Shown here piece after piece: positions 25,986 through 34,580 of a stretch of DNA of 54,860 bases. The DNA lies in the NCBI GenBank assembly GCA_902563835.1, contig CACEZB010000008.1, forward strand, positions 1 to 54,860. Reading direction: 5' to 3'. The position numbers were made by a program, and so were the translations under genes. This DNA is from an uncultured SAR86 cluster bacterium. Its GTDB lineage: Bacteria; Pseudomonadota; Gammaproteobacteria; Magnimaribacterales; D2472. Under the pieces are notes generated by a model, which worked only from the letters and a program-made list of their open reading frames with translations, ran no database searches and was not told the origin of the DNA. Every line of letters begins with the position of its first letter. Position 1 is the stretch's first letter.

Positions 25986-27074
25986 TCATACATTGAATTT
26001 GAAATGAATTATATCTCCATCTTTTACTAGATAATCTTTACCTTCAAGCCTTAACTTTCCTTTTTCTCTTGCTCCAAGCTCACCGTTAAACTCAATAAAG
26101 TCTTCAAAATCTATAACCTCTGCTTTTATGAAACCTTTTTCAAAATCAGTATGAATAACTCCTGCTGCATTTGGGGCAGAGTAATTTTTTTTAATCGTCC
26201 ATGCTCTAATCTCATTGGGTCCTACAGTAAAGAAAGTTTTTAGACCAAGTAACTCATAACCTTTAAATATAATTTTATTTAGAACAGGCTCATCCATATT
26301 CATTAATTCTAAATATTCTTTTCTTTCTTCATTGTTAAGGGTTGATATTTCTTGCTCAATTTTTATTGATGTTGGAATAACAAATGAACCTAAGTCATTT
26401 GCAATTTCTTCTAATTCCTTAAGTTTTTGATTTGATTTTTTTGTATCACTTATATTGCCAATATAAAAAGTTGGTTTAGTAGACAACAACTGAAATTGAT
26501 GAATAATTTTTTGCTCTTCATCTTTGAACTTTCCAATGTCGATTAAATTCCCTTGTTCAAGCTCAATTTTTATTTCTTTTAAAATTTCATAATGAATCAT
26601 ATTTTGCTTATCATTTGTTTTTAATAATTTTTCACATCTAGATATTCTTTTAGAAACAGACTCAAGATCAGCAAGAATTAATTCTAAATTAATCACTTCC
26701 ACATCCCTTTTTGGATTAACTGATCCATCTACATGCGTTATATTTTTATCATCAAAACATCTAACCACATGTGCAATTGCAGACATTTCTCTTATATTAG
26801 ATAAAAATGAATTACCTAAACCTTCGCCACCGGATGCACCCTTAACAAGACCAGCAATATCAACCAGATCAAGTGTTGTAGGAATGATCTTTTTAGAATC
26901 CACTATCTTATTTAATTGCTCTAGTCTTTTATCTGGAAGTGGAACTTTTCCTATATTTGGATCAATGGTACAGAATGGGAAGTTTTCAGCTGGAATGTTT
27001 GATTTTGTTAGCGCATTAAAAAGAGTAGATTTACCTACATTAGGAAGCCCAACTATTCCACATTTAAATCCCAT
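25986..27074 (-). CDS. ychF: Redox-responsive ATPase YchF (OLA1 family)
   Basis: Obg-family P-loop protein that hydrolyses ATP and associates with ribosomes. 362 residues: Walker A GLPNVGKST at 9-17, the switch region DLVDIAGLVKGASGGEGLG, a coiled-coil insertion in the middle, and a C-terminal TGS domain with FFTVGPNEIRAW. The start ATG is two bases after the pth stop; the pth-ychF pair is widely conserved. Confidence 0.96.
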   Translation of the reverse strand: MGFKCGIVGLPNVGKSTLFNALTKSNIPAENFPFCTIDPNIGKVPLPDKRLEQLNKIVDSKKIIPTTLDLVDIAGLVKGASGGEGLGNSFLSNIREMSAIAHVVRCFDDKNITHVDGSVNPKRDVEVINLELILADLESVSKRISRCEKLLKTNDKQNMIHYEILKEIKIELEQGNLIDIGKFKDEEQKIIHQFQLLSTKPTFYIGNISDTKKSNQKLKELEEIANDLGSFVIPTSIKIEQEISTLNNEERKEYLELMNMDEPVLNKIIFKGYELLGLKTFFTVGPNEIRAWTIKKNYSAPNAAGVIHTDFEKGFIKAEVIDFEDFIEFNGELGAREKGKLRLEGKDYLVKDGDIIHFKFNV

Positions 27075-27076
27075 TT

Positions 27077-27643
27077 TTATTTTGTATGTAAAATTTTTTG
27101 AACTTTTTGTAATTGATTATTGATAATTAGCTCAAATACATCTACAAATTTAGAATAAGCATTATCTATAGATTTTTTTTCATTTGGAGAGAATTTATTT
27201 AAAACCCAATTAGTCACTTCATTTTTCATTCCAGGGCGACCGATACCCACCCTCAATCTCATAAAATCACTTTTACCAGTTCTTTTTATTATATCTCTTA
27301 GGCCATTGTGCCCTCCATGACCTCCACCTTCTTTGATTTTCAATTCTCCAGGCTCTAAATCTAAATCATCGTGGATAATTAAAAACGTATTCGTATCTAA
27401 ATTATGAGATCTTAAAATTTTAGAGATTGTTCTTCCTGATTCATTTACAAAATTTGATGGGGTTATCCATAATGTTTCTGCATTATGTGATTCACCAAAT
27501 TCAGCTTCATATTTTGGTTTATTTTGAAATTCTTTAAAGTATTGCTGAGATATATCTATTAGCCAATCTTTTCCAACATTATGACGCGTACCATTATATT
27601 TACTGCCTGGATTTCCTAGCCCAACAATACATAATTTATACAC
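27077..27643 (-). CDS. pth: Peptidyl-tRNA hydrolase
   Basis: Cleaves peptidyl-tRNAs dropped from ribosomes. 188 residues. N11 in LGNPGSKY, catalytic H21 in GTRHNVG, and the later IHDDLDLEPG and GGGHGGHNGLRDI motifs are intact. The start codon is GTG (27643), four bases after the rplY stop. Confidence 0.95.
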   Translation of the reverse strand: MYKLCIVGLGNPGSKYNGTRHNVGKDWLIDISQQYFKEFQNKPKYEAEFGESHNAETLWITPSNFVNESGRTISKILRSHNLDTNTFLIIHDDLDLEPGELKIKEGGGHGGHNGLRDIIKRTGKSDFMRLRVGIGRPGMKNEVTNWVLNKFSPNEKKSIDNAYSKFVDVFELIINNQLQKVQKILHTK

Positions 27644-27647
27644 TTTA

Positions 27648-28379
27648 TTAACTTTCTTCTGAGTTATCTTCTTTAGCTTCTTCTTCAGTAGGTTTTACAT
27701 CTTCTCCTTCGCTTTCGCTTGAATCTGGAGCAGTTTCTTCACCTTCAGCGATTTCACTATCTTCTAGATCTGTTTCTTCAATAACTGGATCTTCCTCAAT
27801 TGCTCTTGGCTCATTTATGGATACAACCATTTGGTCTGTTTCTTCAGTTAATCCTGGAATCTCAGAACCTTCTGGTAAAGAAATTTCAGTTAATCTTATA
27901 GAATCTCCAAGATGAAGAGCCTCAATATCAATATCAATTGATTCTGGAATATTTCCTGCCAGACACATAATTTCTATCTCTCTAATAGCTTTAGCTACAA
28001 CACCGCCATCTTCTTTTATGCCAATGCAATCTTCTTCATTTATAAAGTTAATAGGTATGACAACTTTAAGTTTTGTTTTACTTGAAACTCTTTGAAAATC
28101 AGCATGTAGAAATTTTCCTTTTGCTGGATCTTTTTGCAATTCTTTTAATACAACCTTTTCTTCATTATCACCAGTTTTGATCAAAAGAACTTGAGTATAA
28201 AAAAGCTCATTTTGTGATGCTTTGGTTAGCTCATTTAATTTTAGTTTAATATTAAGAGTTTCTTTTTCATCGCCATAGACTATTGCTGGAACCATACCAT
28301 CAATATTTCTTATTACACGTGCTTTATTTGACCCAGTTCTTTCTCTTAAGTCTGCATTTAGTATTATTTGATCTGTCAT
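27648..28379 (-). CDS. rplY: 50S ribosomal protein L25, long (Ctc/TL5) form
   Basis: Binds 5S rRNA. 243 residues: L25 N-terminal beta barrel (about 1-95), the TL5 C-terminal domain (about 100-190), then a low-complexity tail of some 50 residues made almost only of Glu, Asp, Ser, Thr and Pro. The tail is long compared with the roughly 200-residue Pseudomonas form. Located between prs and pth as in many gammaproteobacteria; eight bases after prs. Confidence 0.93.
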   Translation of the reverse strand: MTDQIILNADLRERTGSNKARVIRNIDGMVPAIVYGDEKETLNIKLKLNELTKASQNELFYTQVLLIKTGDNEEKVVLKELQKDPAKGKFLHADFQRVSSKTKLKVVIPINFINEEDCIGIKEDGGVVAKAIREIEIMCLAGNIPESIDIDIEALHLGDSIRLTEISLPEGSEIPGLTEETDQMVVSINEPRAIEEDPVIEETDLEDSEIAEGEETAPDSSESEGEDVKPTEEEAKEDNSEES

Positions 28380-28387
28380 AATTTTCT

Positions 28388-29341
28388 CTATAAAAACATT
28401 TCACTTAGTGATTCTTCATTACTTAATCGTTTTATACACTCAGCAATTGTTGGTGCCAGTGAAATGACGCGTATTTTACTGCATTTTTGAGCTTCTTTGT
28501 TCAAAGGAATCGAATTAGTTACCACTAATTCATCAATTGATGAATTGTTTAGTCTTTCAATAGCAGGACCTGATAGTACTGGATGGGTTATATATGCCTT
28601 AACAGCTTTAGCTCCTTTTTCTTTTAATGCATCTGCTGCATTACATAATGTTCCAGCAGTATCAATAAGATCATCGGGGACAATACAAACTTTTCCATCA
28701 ATATCACCAATAATATTCATAACCTCTGATTGATTAGCAACAGCTCTTCTTTTATCAATAATCGCTAAATCTGTATCATCTAATAGCTTTGCCAAAGCTC
28801 TTGATCTTACTACACCGCCAACATCTGGGGAAACAACGATAACTTCTTTTCTTTCATTATTATCCTTAATATGATCAACCATCAATTTTGTTGCATATAC
28901 ATTATCAGCAGGCATATCAAAGAAACCTTGAATAGTTTCTGAATGAAGGTCAATTGTTAGAACTCTATCAATACCGACTGAAGCAAACATATCGGCAACT
29001 ACTTTAGCGCTTATAGGAACCCTTGCTGATCTTACTCTTCTATCTTGTCTTGCATAGCCATAGTAGGGGACGATTGCAGTTACTTTAGATGCTGATGATC
29101 TTTTTAGAGCGTCAGCAATTAACATAATTTCCATTACATTTTTATTTGTAGGTGCGCAAGTTGATTGAATTATAAATGTGTCATGACCTCTTACGTTATC
29201 TTCAATTTGAACTTTTATTTCACCGTCAGAAAATTGCCCAACATCAGCATGAGAAATATCCATACCAAGAATTTTTGAAACGTCAGAGGCTAAATCTGGA
29301 TTAGCTGATCCTGTAAAGATGTCAAAGTTTTTAGCGCCCAT
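28388..29341 (-). CDS. prs: Ribose-phosphate pyrophosphokinase
   Basis: Makes PRPP from ribose-5-phosphate and ATP for nucleotides, histidine and tryptophan. 317 residues, near the E. coli length (315). ATP loop D-x-R-R-x-R-S-A-R-V-P, catalytic histidine in [13 protein letters not shown] and the PRPP-binding [15 protein letters not shown] are intact. GGAG lies before the ATG. The gene begins 27 bases downstream of tRNA-Gln, so its mRNA 5' end may come from tRNA processing. Confidence 0.96.
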   Translation of the reverse strand: MGAKNFDIFTGSANPDLASDVSKILGMDISHADVGQFSDGEIKVQIEDNVRGHDTFIIQSTCAPTNKNVMEIMLIADALKRSSASKVTAIVPYYGYARQDRRVRSARVPISAKVVADMFASVGIDRVLTIDLHSETIQGFFDMPADNVYATKLMVDHIKDNNERKEVIVVSPDVGGVVRSRALAKLLDDTDLAIIDKRRAVANQSEVMNIIGDIDGKVCIVPDDLIDTAGTLCNAADALKEKGAKAVKAYITHPVLSGPAIERLNNSSIDELVVTNSIPLNKEAQKCSKIRVISLAPTIAECIKRLSNEESLSEMFL

Positions 29342-29368
29342 ATTTACTCCATAATATATTATAAATCA

Positions 29369-29443
29369 TGGCTGGGGTGGTAGGATTCGAACCTACGCAT
29401 GACGGGATCAAAACCCGTTGCCTTACCGCTTGGCCACACCCCA
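29369..29443 (-). tRNA. tRNA-Gln (anticodon TTG)
   Basis: 75 bases on the minus strand. Acceptor TGGGGTG/CACCCCA, discriminator G, encoded CCA. The anticodon stem ACGGG/CCCGT closes the loop TTTTGAT, giving TTG. It sits three bases after the ispE stop and before prs, the arrangement seen in Pseudomonas. Confidence 0.96.
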
Positions 29444-29446
29444 AAG

Positions 29447-30262
29447 TTATTTGATATAACATATCGGCGAATATTGTAATGGTTTACAGAAAAAGAATCT
29501 CCAATTACTTGGTATTTTTTTTAATATTTCATTAATTTCTTGCCTTTCTTTATATTCTACATACATACAAGATCCGCTTCCGCTAAGCTTTAAATCATAA
29601 TTATTAATATTTTCATTATAAAATTTTTGAATTATATGATTCTCTTTAATAAAGATACCCCAAAAAGAATTTTGTAAATATTTATTTATATCTTCATTAT
29701 TTTTTACCCAAGAATCATATAAAGAAAACATTTTCTTTGAAGAATTATGAATTTGCGGATCGATTATCAATATATTATTTTTTATTGTTTCTGTATTTTC
29801 CAATATTTCTCCAATTCCTTTAGCTAATGCATTCTTACCAAATATAAAGAAAGGAACATCCGCACCAATTTCTTTGCCAATGTTAAGCAGTCTCTCATCG
29901 CTCAGCCCAAGACCCCATAATTTATTTAAAGCCAAAATTGTTGATGCAGCATTTGAGCTTGCTCCACCTAAACCTGATCCCATAGGTATATTTTTTTCTA
30001 TTTTTATATTTACTCCCGAAGAATTATTTGAATATTCTTTCATTTTGATTGCAGCTTTAAAGACCGTATTATTAGTATTTTTAAAGACAGGGTTATCTGA
30101 TTCTATGGATATATCATGTTTTGATTCTTTAAAATTTAAAAAATCATACAAATCAATATATTGAAAAGATGTTTCAATATTATGATATCCATCGGTTCTT
30201 TTGTTTAATATTCTTAAATAAAGATTTATTTTAGCTGGAGATTTAGTATCTATTTCTATCAT
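29447..30262 (-). CDS. ispE: 4-diphosphocytidyl-2-C-methyl-D-erythritol kinase
   Basis: ATP-dependent GHMP kinase of the MEP isoprenoid pathway. 271 residues; K11 in SPAKINLYL, the GHMP phosphate loop PMGSGLGGASSNAAS (near 95-110), GADVPFF and the C-terminal LSGSGSCMY are all present. Start ATG overlaps the lolB stop by four bases; tRNA-Gln follows three bases after the stop. Confidence 0.95.
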   Translation of the reverse strand: MIEIDTKSPAKINLYLRILNKRTDGYHNIETSFQYIDLYDFLNFKESKHDISIESDNPVFKNTNNTVFKAAIKMKEYSNNSSGVNIKIEKNIPMGSGLGGASSNAASTILALNKLWGLGLSDERLLNIGKEIGADVPFFIFGKNALAKGIGEILENTETIKNNILIIDPQIHNSSKKMFSLYDSWVKNNEDINKYLQNSFWGIFIKENHIIQKFYNENINNYDLKLSGSGSCMYVEYKERQEINEILKKIPSNWRFFFCKPLQYSPICYIK

Positions 30263-30741
30263 TTTTTAATAACGTATCCTTCTAGATTATATTCTTGATA
30301 TTTAATGCTATAAAATGTCTTATCCTTTTTTTTATTGCAAATAAATTGATAATTAATATCTTCTTCGGTATTAAAAATATTTAAATTTTGCGATAGAAGA
30401 CATTGCGTTAACCAAAAATGGAAATTAGTATTTACTAAATTAGGTACCTTAAACTGTTTCATATTCTTTGATGGGGAAAAAAGTATGTCTTTTGAGCGAA
30501 AAGTTCTAATATTTAGAACATTTCCATAAAACGGTTTCTTAATCTGTATAATAGATTCATCTTTAGATAGACTAATATTAATATTAAAAGTAGCAGAATT
30601 ATTACCTTTATAGATTAATAGTTTGCCTAGATAGTTAAATGAATTTTGATCAACTGGATTTAAACTTGCACACGAAATTAAGAGACTTAGAATAAAGACA
30701 TAAAAAATATTTTTTATAATGAAATTACAGTTATTTGGCAT
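30259..30741 (-). CDS. lolB: Outer-membrane lipoprotein receptor LolB (probable)
   Basis: Accepts lipoproteins from LolA and inserts them in the outer membrane. 160 residues, shorter than E. coli (207). A lipoprotein signal is clear: basic/polar start, hydrophobic core, and lipobox L21-I-S-C24. The rest is beta-rich and diverged, so the call depends mainly on position: lolB-ispE-prs divergent from hemA is the standard gammaproteobacterial order. The ATG at 30741 lies inside hemA, so the first codons of the two genes overlap by 23 bases on opposite strands. Confidence 0.75.
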   Translation of the reverse strand: MPNNCNFIIKNIFYVFILSLLISCASLNPVDQNSFNYLGKLLIYKGNNSATFNINISLSKDESIIQIKKPFYGNVLNIRTFRSKDILFSPSKNMKQFKVPNLVNTNFHFWLTQCLLSQNLNIFNTEEDINYQFICNKKKDKTFYSIKYQEYNLEGYVIKK

Positions 30742-31951
30742 AAATCATAAAACATCCAATGTCTCTGAAAGAGAGAAATTTATTATAAATCAGTCTAATC
30801 TAGTTTTATTAGATAATCATTTAAAAAAAAATTATAGGAATGACTTCGAATCATTTTTTGGAATATCCACTTGCAATAGAACAGAGCTTTATATTTTAGG
30901 AAAAGCTGGAGTTTCTAGGAAAATCTTCAATGAAGTTTCAAAAATTTTAAAATTAAACGATATACCAAAAGATAGTTTTTATTTTCTGGATGGTCATGAC
31001 GCATTGGTGCATATGTGCAAAGTAGCATCTGGTATTGACTCTCAAGTTCTTGGAGAGCAAGAAATTTTTGGACAATTTAAAAAAGCAGTCAAGAATGCAG
31101 AGGGGTTAGAAATTATTAGCACTAAGTTATTAAATCTTAGTAACAAAGTTATTGAGATTGCAAAGAAAGCTAGGACAGAAACAAATATTGGACTTAATTC
31201 TTTATCTGTTAGTGGATTAGCATTAAAGCTAGTAAGGAATATTTTTGAAAAACCGCAAAATCAAAATATTTTAGTTATTGGAGCAGGCTCTTTGGCTGCT
31301 AGCCTTGTTAATAATTTATATAAGAATGGAATAAATAAAATTAATTTAGTAAATAGAAGTATTAAGAAAATAAAACTATTAGATGATTATGAAATTATTT
31401 CTTCTTCATTTGATAGTCTGCATGATATTTTAGAAATTTCAGATATTGTAATTGCTTCAGCAGACACCGACATGCCCCTTATAGGGAAAGGAGCGATTGA
31501 AAATGCTCTTAAAAAAAGACAAAACAAGCCAATTCTTTTAATAGACTTAGGTGTTCCTAGAAATATTGAGGAAGAGATAAGAAATATTGAACAAGCATAC
31601 TTATTTTCTATAGATGATATTGAAAAAATAACTCAAGAAAATTATGGACAGCGCTCTATAGAAGCTGAAAAAGCAATGAATTTAATTGTCCTAGAATCCC
31701 AAAGAGTATTAGATTCACTCTCTCTTAAAACTTTTAAAGATAAGATTAATATTCAGCTAGAAGAATTCTTAAAAGGCTTATCTTTAAAAGAAATAGAGCA
31801 ATTTAAGTTTTCAAAAGATTATTCTCAATTGGCAAAATCAATTAAAGAAATGAATATAGAAAATCCAGAATTTAATAATTTTAAAGAAATAAAGAATATT
31901 GATAATCATGTAATTGAATCAATGATAAAAAGGTTTTTTGATAATGCATGA
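30719..31951 (+). CDS. hemA: Glutamyl-tRNA reductase
   Basis: First committed step of C5 heme synthesis: reduces glutamyl-tRNA to glutamate-1-semialdehyde with NADPH. 410 residues. The start MKLQLFGINHKTSNVSERE matches the family, nucleophile C52 is in STCNRTELY, the GEQEIFGQFKKA motif and the nucleotide loop VIGAGSLAASLV are present. No Shine-Dalgarno sequence; TATTTT lies five bases before the ATG. The 5' end overlaps divergent lolB and the 3' end overlaps prfA by eight bases. Confidence 0.96.
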   Translation: MKLQLFGINHKTSNVSEREKFIINQSNLVLLDNHLKKNYRNDFESFFGISTCNRTELYILGKAGVSRKIFNEVSKILKLNDIPKDSFYFLDGHDALVHMCKVASGIDSQVLGEQEIFGQFKKAVKNAEGLEIISTKLLNLSNKVIEIAKKARTETNIGLNSLSVSGLALKLVRNIFEKPQNQNILVIGAGSLAASLVNNLYKNGINKINLVNRSIKKIKLLDDYEIISSSFDSLHDILEISDIVIASADTDMPLIGKGAIENALKKRQNKPILLIDLGVPRNIEEEIRNIEQAYLFSIDDIEKITQENYGQRSIEAEKAMNLIVLESQRVLDSLSLKTFKDKINIQLEEFLKGLSLKEIEQFKFSKDYSQLAKSIKEMNIENPEFNNFKEIKNIDNHVIESMIKRFFDNA

Positions 31952-33029
31952 TTCAATGCTAAAAAAACTCGATCAACTCCAAAAAAGGATTAAAGAAATT
32001 GAAACACTTCTGCTTGATTCTGAAACAATAAAGAATATTGATAAATATACTTTACTAAATAAAGAATTTGCAGATCTTAAGCCAATTGTTGAAAAATTTG
32101 AGGAATACAATCGGACAATAATAAGCATCAATGATGCTAATGAAATAATTAATTCTGATGAGCAGGATTTAAGACAATTAGCAGAAGAAGAATTAAAGAA
32201 ATCTTTGGGGAAACCTGAATTATTAGAACAAGAGCTTAAATTAATGCTATTGCCTAAAGATTCAGCTGACGATGGCTCAGCTTATTTAGAAATAAGAGCT
32301 GGGGCTGGTGGTGATGAGGCTGGAATCTTTGCAGGAGATCTTTTTAGAATGTATTCAAGGCTTTCTGAAAGAGAAGGATGGAATTTAGAGGTCATAGATA
32401 TAAAACAGTCTGAACAGGGTGGCTTGAAAGAGGTAGTAGCAAAGCTTGTTGGTAAGAGTGTTTTTAAAGTTTTAAAGTTTGAGTCAGGTGTTCATAGAGT
32501 GCAAAGAGTGCCCGAGACTGAATCGCAAGGAAGAATTCATACATCAACATGTACTGTTGCCGTATTGCCTGAAGTTCAAGAAGTACAAGATATCAATATA
32601 GACAAGAATGATCTTAGAATAGATACATTTAGAGCCTCTGGAGCTGGCGGGCAACATGTAAATAAGACAGATTCTGCAGTACGTTTAACCCATATCCCAT
32701 CTGGTCTTGTAGTTGAATGTCAAGATGGAAGATCTCAGCACAAAAATAAAGAAAAAGCATTGTCGCTGTTAGCAGCCAAGCTCAAACAGCAAGAAATTGA
32801 TAATCAACAAGAAAGTATTGCAAGTGAAAGAAAGATTATGGTTGGAACTGGAGATAGAAGTGAGAAAATCAGGACCTATAATTTTCCTCAAGGCAGAATG
32901 ACTGATCATAGAATCAAACTTACACAACATAATTTAGACCAAATTATGGATGGTGATATAAAAACTATATGCGATGCATTATTAGCAGAGAATCAGCTAG
33001 CCATGCTTTCACAGCTTGAATCAGAATAA
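31944..33029 (+). CDS. prfA: Peptide chain release factor 1
   Basis: Terminates translation at UAA/UAG. The ATG at 31944 gives 361 residues and aligns position by position with E. coli RF1 (360); a TTG two codons upstream is in frame but not needed. The stop-recognition PxT motif is P-E-T in RVPETESQGR, and the catalytic GGQ is in SGAGGQHVNKT. prmC, which methylates that glutamine, starts directly after the stop codon. Confidence 0.96.
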   Translation: MHDSMLKKLDQLQKRIKEIETLLLDSETIKNIDKYTLLNKEFADLKPIVEKFEEYNRTIISINDANEIINSDEQDLRQLAEEELKKSLGKPELLEQELKLMLLPKDSADDGSAYLEIRAGAGGDEAGIFAGDLFRMYSRLSEREGWNLEVIDIKQSEQGGLKEVVAKLVGKSVFKVLKFESGVHRVQRVPETESQGRIHTSTCTVAVLPEVQEVQDINIDKNDLRIDTFRASGAGGQHVNKTDSAVRLTHIPSGLVVECQDGRSQHKNKEKALSLLAAKLKQQEIDNQQESIASERKIMVGTGDRSEKIRTYNFPQGRMTDHRIKLTQHNLDQIMDGDIKTICDALLAENQLAMLSQLESE

Positions 33030-33845
33030 TTGAGTAATAAGTTAAGTTATTATCAGGAAAGGCTTAATAGCGATGCTATTAAAGATGAATTTATTTTTTA
33101 TCTAAAAGAAAAATTACTTTTTAGTGATAAAGATATTTATCTTGATAAAGACAAAGAGCTTAATAAAAAAGAACAAAGCCTAATTAAAGAATTTATCGAC
33201 AAGAAGAAAGAGGGAGTACCTTTAGACTATATTCTAAATTCAACCAAATTTTATGAAAACGATTTCTATGTAGATTCAAGGGTTTTGATTCCAAGACCCG
33301 AAACAGAAATTTTAGTAGATTATATTAATAATAATTTCTCATCATCGTTAAAAGTTTTAGATGCCGGCACAGGCTCCGGATGTATTGGCATCTCAATAGC
33401 TCTAATGAATCCAAGCTTCCAAGTTTATGGCTCAGATTATTCAGAGGATGCATTAAATGTTGCTTTGATTAACAAGAATAATCTTAATGTAGATAATTTT
33501 TTTCTTGTTCATGCAGATTGGCTAACATCCTTTAAAAGAGAATCTTTTGATTTAATAGTAACCAATCCTCCTTATATCGCAGATCAAGATCCTCACTTAG
33601 AAAATTTAAAACATGAACCCAATAAGGCATTAGTAGCAAAAGATAATGGACTCGGAGATATAAGATTAATTGTTGAACAGTCAACTGAAGTTCTAAAGAG
33701 GGGAGGTATGCTGATGTTGGAACATGGATATCAGCAACAAGAAGAGGTTGAGAATATTTTTAAAAGAAATCATTTTTTAGATATTTTAAATTTAAAAGAC
33801 TTTCAGGAGCTTCCTAGAATTACTTTAGGAACTTTAGAAAGATAA
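33030..33845 (+). CDS. prmC: Release factor glutamine methyltransferase PrmC
   Basis: SAM-dependent enzyme that N5-methylates the GGQ glutamine of RF1 and RF2. 271 residues; SAM motif LDAGTGSGCIGIS and catalytic N179-P-P-Y182 in VTNPPYIA. The only reasonable start is TTG at 33030, which abuts the prfA stop (TAATTG), suggesting termination-reinitiation. The gene ends one base from the convergent nitroreductase. Confidence 0.94.
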   Translation: MSNKLSYYQERLNSDAIKDEFIFYLKEKLLFSDKDIYLDKDKELNKKEQSLIKEFIDKKKEGVPLDYILNSTKFYENDFYVDSRVLIPRPETEILVDYINNNFSSSLKVLDAGTGSGCIGISIALMNPSFQVYGSDYSEDALNVALINKNNLNVDNFFLVHADWLTSFKRESFDLIVTNPPYIADQDPHLENLKHEPNKALVAKDNGLGDIRLIVEQSTEVLKRGGMLMLEHGYQQQEEVENIFKRNHFLDILNLKDFQELPRITLGTLER

Positions 33846-33846
33846 T

Positions 33847-34512
33847 TTATTTTACAAATTTTACAAATGAATCCAGCTCTTCTCTTCTAGTTCTATAATT
33901 ATTGATTGGGTCATCATAATCTGCATAACCTATTGCTACGCCACACCAAACAATCTCATTATCTGGATGCTTGGTAATTTCTTTAACAGTTTTAGGATAA
34001 ATTGACCATGATTCTTGTAAGCAAAGTCCCAAACCTTTATCTATAGCGCTTAACCACAGATTCTCTAAAAACATACCTACATGACCCCAACCATTTTTTC
34101 CAAAAGATCTATCAATGGTTATTATCATGCCAAGCGGAGCGCCAAAGAAATTATAGTTTTCTCTGATTTGTTTAAAACGGGAATCTAAATCATCTTTTTC
34201 AATAGATAATGCCTTGTACATATCCGCTCCGCATTCGTACCTTCTTTTTTTATATTCATCTGCTAATGGTTTGGGATAAATATCGTATTCAATTTCTTCT
34301 TGAACACCATTATCAAAGTTATGCAATGTTTTTTCTGCTAGAGCTTGTTTAGTTTCTTCATTCAAGACATATACCTTCCATGGCTGAATATTACCTCCTG
34401 AGGGCGCAGAATTTGCTGTAATAAGAATTTCTTTAATAGTATCCATGCTTGGAACTTCATCGGTAAATGCTCTTACCGAAAATCTTTTTTCAATACCTTC
34501 TTTAATATTCAT
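33847..34512 (-). CDS. Nitroreductase family FMN oxidoreductase
   Basis: With the ATG at 34512 the protein is 221 residues, starting MNIKEGIEKRFSVRAFTDE; the frame also opens at a TTG five codons upstream, which looks less likely. R-x-S-V-R-x-F and SAPSGGNIQPW (about 40) bind FMN, and the C-terminal WCGVAIGYAD is typical. Such enzymes reduce quinones, nitro compounds or flavin-like substrates with NAD(P)H; the true substrate cannot be deduced. Divergent from the acyl-CoA ligase, whose promoter overlaps its 5' region. Confidence 0.87.
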   Translation of the reverse strand: MNIKEGIEKRFSVRAFTDEVPSMDTIKEILITANSAPSGGNIQPWKVYVLNEETKQALAEKTLHNFDNGVQEEIEYDIYPKPLADEYKKRRYECGADMYKALSIEKDDLDSRFKQIRENYNFFGAPLGMIITIDRSFGKNGWGHVGMFLENLWLSAIDKGLGLCLQESWSIYPKTVKEITKHPDNEIVWCGVAIGYADYDDPINNYRTRREELDSFVKFVK

Positions 34513-34520
34513 ATTTTTAG

Positions 34521-34549
34521 TTATCAAATAATGTAGCTTCTTATATAAT
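34521..34549 (+). promoter_or_regulatory. Promoter of the acyl-CoA ligase / MaoC operon
   Basis: TTATCA (34521-34526), 17-base spacer, TATAAT (34544-34549). A strong AGAGGAG Shine-Dalgarno element (34566-34572) precedes the ligase ATG at 34581. Best classical leadered promoter in the accessory part of the window. Confidence 0.65.
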
Positions 34550-34580
34550 TTATACCATACAACCTAGAGGAGCAATTCAA

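Noticed and set aside
30715-30720. TATAAT overlapping the hemA start codon
   Set aside because: It runs into the ATG itself, so it cannot drive a transcript containing the hemA start; most likely chance in AT-rich DNA.
31938-31940. TTG start for prfA
   Set aside because: The ATG at 31944 aligns position by position with E. coli RF1.
34525-34527. TTG start for the nitroreductase
   Set aside because: The ATG at 34512 gives the normal family N-terminus, and the TTG lies in the divergent promoter.
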